Shown one piece after another: positions 7,938 through 10,427 of a DNA stretch of 10,427 nt (positions within the stretch are counted from its first letter, which is position 1; every line of letters starts with the position of its first letter). Under the pieces are notes generated by a model that made no database searches, was not told the DNA's origin, and was given only the letters and a program-made list of their open reading frames with translations. Source of the stretch: Flavobacteriaceae bacterium (lineage in GTDB: Bacteria > Bacteroidota > Bacteroidia > Flavobacteriales > Flavobacteriaceae); NCBI GenBank assembly GCA_029253805.1, contig JAQWYU010000002.1, positions 1 to 10,427 on the forward strand, given 5' to 3'. The position numbers and the translations under genes were made by a program.

Positions 7938-8376
7938 AGTATTTAAAAGGTACAATTAGCATACCGTAACACTCACCGTCAGCTTTCCCCAGATGTTTGT
8001 GATGTATTTTGTGAGCCCGTCTTAATCCTTTTGCATACCAGTTGTTTGCTTTTCGAAAATACTTAAATCGTTGATGGATAAATATATCGTGTACTAAAAA
8101 GTAGGTCCCACCATATGCCATGATCCCCAATCCTATTGGAAGACCCATCCAAAATCCTTCATAGCTCCAGAAATAGAAACACGTCATACTCACCACTGCA
8201 TAAAAAATAAAAAAGGCATCGTTTCTCTCAAACCAATTTTTGTGATCTTTGTGATGGTGGTCTTTGTGTAGACTCCATAAAAAGCCATGCATGATGTACT
8301 TATGGGTAAACCATGCCATAAATTCCATTGCTAAAAAAGTTCCAAAAAACACGAGTATCCAAAAAAATATGTTCAT
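7927..8376 (-). CDS. crtZ: Beta-carotene 3-hydroxylase
   Basis: A 149-residue integral membrane di-iron hydroxylase that turns beta-carotene into zeaxanthin. All four histidine clusters of the family are visible: HKYIMH (25-30, HX4H), HKDHH (37-41, HX2HH), HDIFIH (96-101, HX4H) and HKIHH (122-126, HX2HH). Hydrophobic segments at about 1-20, 54-70 and 75-95 account for membrane insertion. Length is normal for bacterial CrtZ. It starts 8 bp after the crtB stop with no visible Shine-Dalgarno sequence, and crtY follows, so it is part of the operon. The wider fatty-acid-hydroxylase superfamily includes sterol enzymes and the CrtW ketolase, but the histidine spacing, size and neighbours point to CrtZ. 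Nothing is missing; the stop lies in a short tandem repeat that leaves the protein unchanged. Confidence 0.95.
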   Translation of the reverse strand: MNIFFWILVFFGTFLAMEFMAWFTHKYIMHGFLWSLHKDHHHKDHKNWFERNDAFFIFYAVVSMTCFYFWSYEGFWMGLPIGLGIMAYGGTYFLVHDIFIHQRFKYFRKANNWYAKGLRRAHKIHHKHLGKADGECYGMLIVPFKYFKR

Positions 8377-8384
8377 AATTTGTA

Positions 8385-9224
8385 TTATAATAAATTGAGT
8401 TGATATTTAACATAACTGCGAGTCAGTAGTTCTATTTTTTTATAATTTGGAACTCTAATTCGAGTACTTTTAATTTCTAAGGCTGGAGTTGTTTTTAATT
8501 TTTTAAGTAGTTGGTTATAGTAACGGTATGCCATAAATACTCCAAATTTAGCATCTAAAGGAAGTTGTTTTATCCCGCTAAGACCTTCTATAAAATCTTT
8601 TTCAATATCATCTATTATAGCTTTTTTAGAGGTTTCATCTAAATTGTCTAAATCTGTATTTGGGAAGTAGGTACGATTTAGTTCGTCGTGATCTGCCTTC
8701 AAATCTCTAAGGAAATTTACTTTTTGGAATGCAGATCCTAAGGCCATAGCTGTCTGCTTTAAAGCTTCATACTTCTCATTATCTCCTTTCACAAAAACTT
8801 TTAGGCACATAAGCCCAACAACGTCTGCAGACCCATATATATAATTTTTGTATTCTTCTTCTGTTGTATATACAGTTTTATGTAAATCTTGACGCATTGA
8901 ATTCATAAAGGCGTCTACCATATCTTTTTCTATTCCATGTGTATAATACGTCTGTTGAAATGAGTTTAGAATCGGGTTTAAACTAATCTTATTAGCTAAT
9001 GCTGCTTCCAAGTCTGATTCAAACTGTATAAATAGTTTTTCTTTATTGTAGTCGTGAAAAGAATCTACAATTTCATCTGCAAGACGTACAAATCCGTAAA
9101 TATTATATATATCCTGTCTTATTGTGTTTGACAACATCTTAGTAGCCATTGAAAATGAGGTGCTGTATGTTTTTGTAACAATTTTGCTACAATCTTCAGA
9201 AACAGAATCAAAAATTGTTTTCAT
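8385..9224 (-). CDS. crtB: Phytoene synthase
   Basis: A 279-residue enzyme of the squalene/phytoene synthase family that condenses two geranylgeranyl diphosphates to phytoene, the first committed step to carotenoids. The first aspartate-rich motif is DEIVD (50-54), preceded by YNIYGFVRLA. The second is DLKAD (174-178), within VNFLRDLKADHDELNRTYFP (169-188). Both bind the Mg2+-diphosphate groups. YGSADVVGLMCL (130-141) is a further family signature. Its position between crtI and crtZ separates it from squalene or diapophytoene synthases. ATG at 9224 places the first motif at the usual distance. There is a 39-bp gap to crtI upstream, with no convincing promoter, so it is probably cotranscribed with crtI. 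It is expected to be a peripheral membrane protein. The GGPP synthase that supplies its substrate is not in this window. Confidence 0.95.
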   Translation of the reverse strand: MKTIFDSVSEDCSKIVTKTYSTSFSMATKMLSNTIRQDIYNIYGFVRLADEIVDSFHDYNKEKLFIQFESDLEAALANKISLNPILNSFQQTYYTHGIEKDMVDAFMNSMRQDLHKTVYTTEEEYKNYIYGSADVVGLMCLKVFVKGDNEKYEALKQTAMALGSAFQKVNFLRDLKADHDELNRTYFPNTDLDNLDETSKKAIIDDIEKDFIEGLSGIKQLPLDAKFGVFMAYRYYNQLLKKLKTTPALEIKSTRIRVPNYKKIELLTRSYVKYQLNLL

Positions 9225-9263
9225 AAAATAAACTTTAAAAATTCATCTCTAATTAGAATAACA

Positions 9264-10427
9264 TCAATTGAGGTTACTGATCACCAGTTCAGATGTTAAT
9301 TTTCCTGAAATTAGGGACGGAGGTACTCCTGGTCCAGGAACAGTTAACTGTCCCGTAAAATATAAATTATCCACTTTGGAACTTTTCAGTTTAGGTCTCA
9401 AGAATGCAGTTTGTAATAAAGTCATAGCCATGCCGTAGGCATTTCCTTTATAAGAGTTGTATTCTGACTTAAAATCTTTTACACAAAATGATTCACTAAA
9501 TATAATATTATTTTGAATTGATTGATCTGTTTTTTTCTCAAATCTTTTAAGGATTCTTTGCAGATAATTATTTCTTAGCTTAGGGGTATCTTCAACATTA
9601 GTAGCTATGGGCATTAGTATAAACATTGAATCACATCCATCTGGCGCCATTGAAGGGTCAGTTTTTGATGGGACGTTTACGTAAAATAAGGGATGACTAG
9701 GCCATTTTGGATCGTCATAAATCTCTATGGCATGTTTTTCAAAATCAGCATCGAAAAATAAATTATGGTGTTCTATGTTTTCTAGTTTTTTATCTATTCC
9801 GATGTAAAACAATAAGGAGGAAGGAGCAAATGTTTTCTTATCCCAATATGCTTCGGTATATTGTCTAAATTCAGGATCTAATAGCGTCTCAGAATGATGG
9901 TAATCTGCTCCACTTAATACAATATCTGACTCAATAAAAATGGTATTTGATATCAAACCAGTTACTGAATTATTTTCAACAACAATTTTTTCAACTGGAT
10001 GATTTAGGTTTATCGATACTCCTAACTCGATAGCCAAGGATTCCATACCTTTAATAACTTGGTACATTCCCCCTTTAGGATGCCATGTTCCTAAACCGAA
10101 ATCAGCAAAATTCATAAAGCTAAAAAATGAAGGGGTCTTACTAGGTTTAGCTCCCAAAAACAAGGATGGGAACTCTAGTGTTGAGATTAACTTTGGATTA
10201 CTGAAATTTTTTCTGACTTCTTGACTTATATTTTTAAAAAATTGATCTAAACGCAAGACAGTATCTTTTGTAACAAGTTCCAATGGAGAGATTCCTGGAG
10301 CATTATATAAGATTTTGTTAACTGCAATTTCATAATTATCTTGAGCCTTATCAATAAATTTTTTTAATTTATTACCACTACCTTTTTCAATACGTTCAAA
10401 CTCATTACATATTTTATCCATGCAGTC
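9264..10427 (-). CDS. crtI: Phytoene desaturase, 5' end beyond window edge
   Basis: The C-terminal 387 residues of a phytoene desaturase that converts phytoene to lycopene using FAD. The frame is open to base 10427, and the ATG at 10421 (MDKICNEFERIEKGSG) corresponds to an internal position of the family. About 100 N-terminal residues, including the FAD-binding GxGxxG motif, must lie outside the window. Counting from that Met, LGTWHPKGGMYQVIKGMESL (110-129) is a typical CrtI segment. LSGADYHHSETLL (169-181) is a mid-protein signature. The closing motif YFTGQLTVPGPGVPPSLISG (354-373) is the conserved C-terminal FAD-contact region. The stop is TGA at 9264-9266. It is the promoter-proximal visible gene of the carotenoid operon. 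CrtD and CrtN are related desaturases, but direct linkage to crtB, crtZ and crtY favours CrtI. Number of desaturation steps cannot be read from sequence; four are expected for a lycopene/zeaxanthin pathway. Confidence 0.93.
   Translation of the reverse strand, partial: DCMDKICNEFERIEKGSGNKLKKFIDKAQDNYEIAVNKILYNAPGISPLELVTKDTVLRLDQFFKNISQEVRKNFSNPKLISTLEFPSLFLGAKPSKTPSFFSFMNFADFGLGTWHPKGGMYQVIKGMESLAIELGVSINLNHPVEKIVVENNSVTGLISNTIFIESDIVLSGADYHHSETLLDPEFRQYTEAYWDKKTFAPSSLLFYIGIDKKLENIEHHNLFFDADFEKHAIEIYDDPKWPSHPLFYVNVPSKTDPSMAPDGCDSMFILMPIATNVEDTPKLRNNYLQRILKRFEKKTDQSIQNNIIFSESFCVKDFKSEYNSYKGNAYGMAMTLLQTAFLRPKLKSSKVDNLYFTGQLTVPGPGVPPSLISGKLTSELVISNLN

Noticed and set aside
7927..8376. CrtW ketolase or sterol-type hydroxylase instead of CrtZ
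   Set aside because: The four histidine clusters with HX4H, HX2HH, HX4H, HX2HH spacing, the 149-residue length and the position in the carotenoid operon fit CrtZ; CrtW proteins are longer.
10419..10421. ATG as a true start of a short desaturase
   Set aside because: The protein would lack the FAD-binding domain, the frame continues to the window edge, and the sequence after the Met matches an internal part of CrtI.
1..10427. Defence system, CRISPR array, insertion sequence, tRNA or other accessory island
   Set aside because: Every long frame is a recognisable housekeeping, envelope or carotenoid gene; gaps are short, and I saw no periodic repeats, transposase motifs, terminal inverted repeats or tRNA-like folds.

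Overview
The window is AT-rich, densely coded DNA from a member of the Bacteroidota, most likely a marine-type Flavobacteriia. The assignment rests on three things. There is a compact zeaxanthin gene block in the order crtI-crtB-crtZ-crtY. There is a run of three consecutive periplasmic foldase/SurA-like genes followed by a MoxR ATPase. The aconitase is of the mitochondrial-like type found in Bacteroidetes. None of the start sites inspected shows a clear Shine-Dalgarno sequence, which also fits this phylum.

Left part (1-4252, plus strand): a tightly packed transcription unit for envelope protein folding. It starts with the C-terminal 342 codons of a large parvulin-type peptidylprolyl isomerase whose beginning lies outside the window. 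Next comes a TTG-started lipoprotein related to the SurA N-terminal chaperone fold but without a recognisable parvulin domain. A SurA-like protein with two parvulin domains overlaps the lipoprotein gene, and a MoxR-family AAA+ ATPase follows after 7 bp. The three envelope proteins probably escort unfolded outer-membrane or secreted proteins across the periplasm. The role of the cytoplasmic MoxR ATPase beside them is not shown by the sequence.

Middle (4253-6761): a 177-bp gap carrying a plausible flavobacterial promoter, then a complete aconitase gene with all Fe-S ligands and active-site residues in place. The acnA gene and the carotenoid block converge on a 67-bp gap that holds a weak, probably bidirectional, terminator.

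Right part (6762-10427, minus strand): the carotenoid operon, transcribed crtI > crtB > crtZ > crtY. Phytoene synthase (CrtB) joins two GGPP molecules, CrtI desaturates phytoene to lycopene, CrtY cyclises lycopene to beta-carotene and CrtZ hydroxylates it to zeaxanthin. crtI runs off the right edge and lacks roughly its first 100 codons, so the operon promoter and any regulator are outside the window. No GGPP synthase, ketolase, beta-carotene dioxygenase or rhodopsin gene is present here.

I see no mobile element, CRISPR array, tRNA, rRNA or unrecognised multi-gene system. The most notable details are the complementary loss of histidines in the two SurA parvulin domains, the non-ATG starts in the foldase operon, and a 7-bp tandem duplication that crosses the crtZ stop codon without changing the protein.
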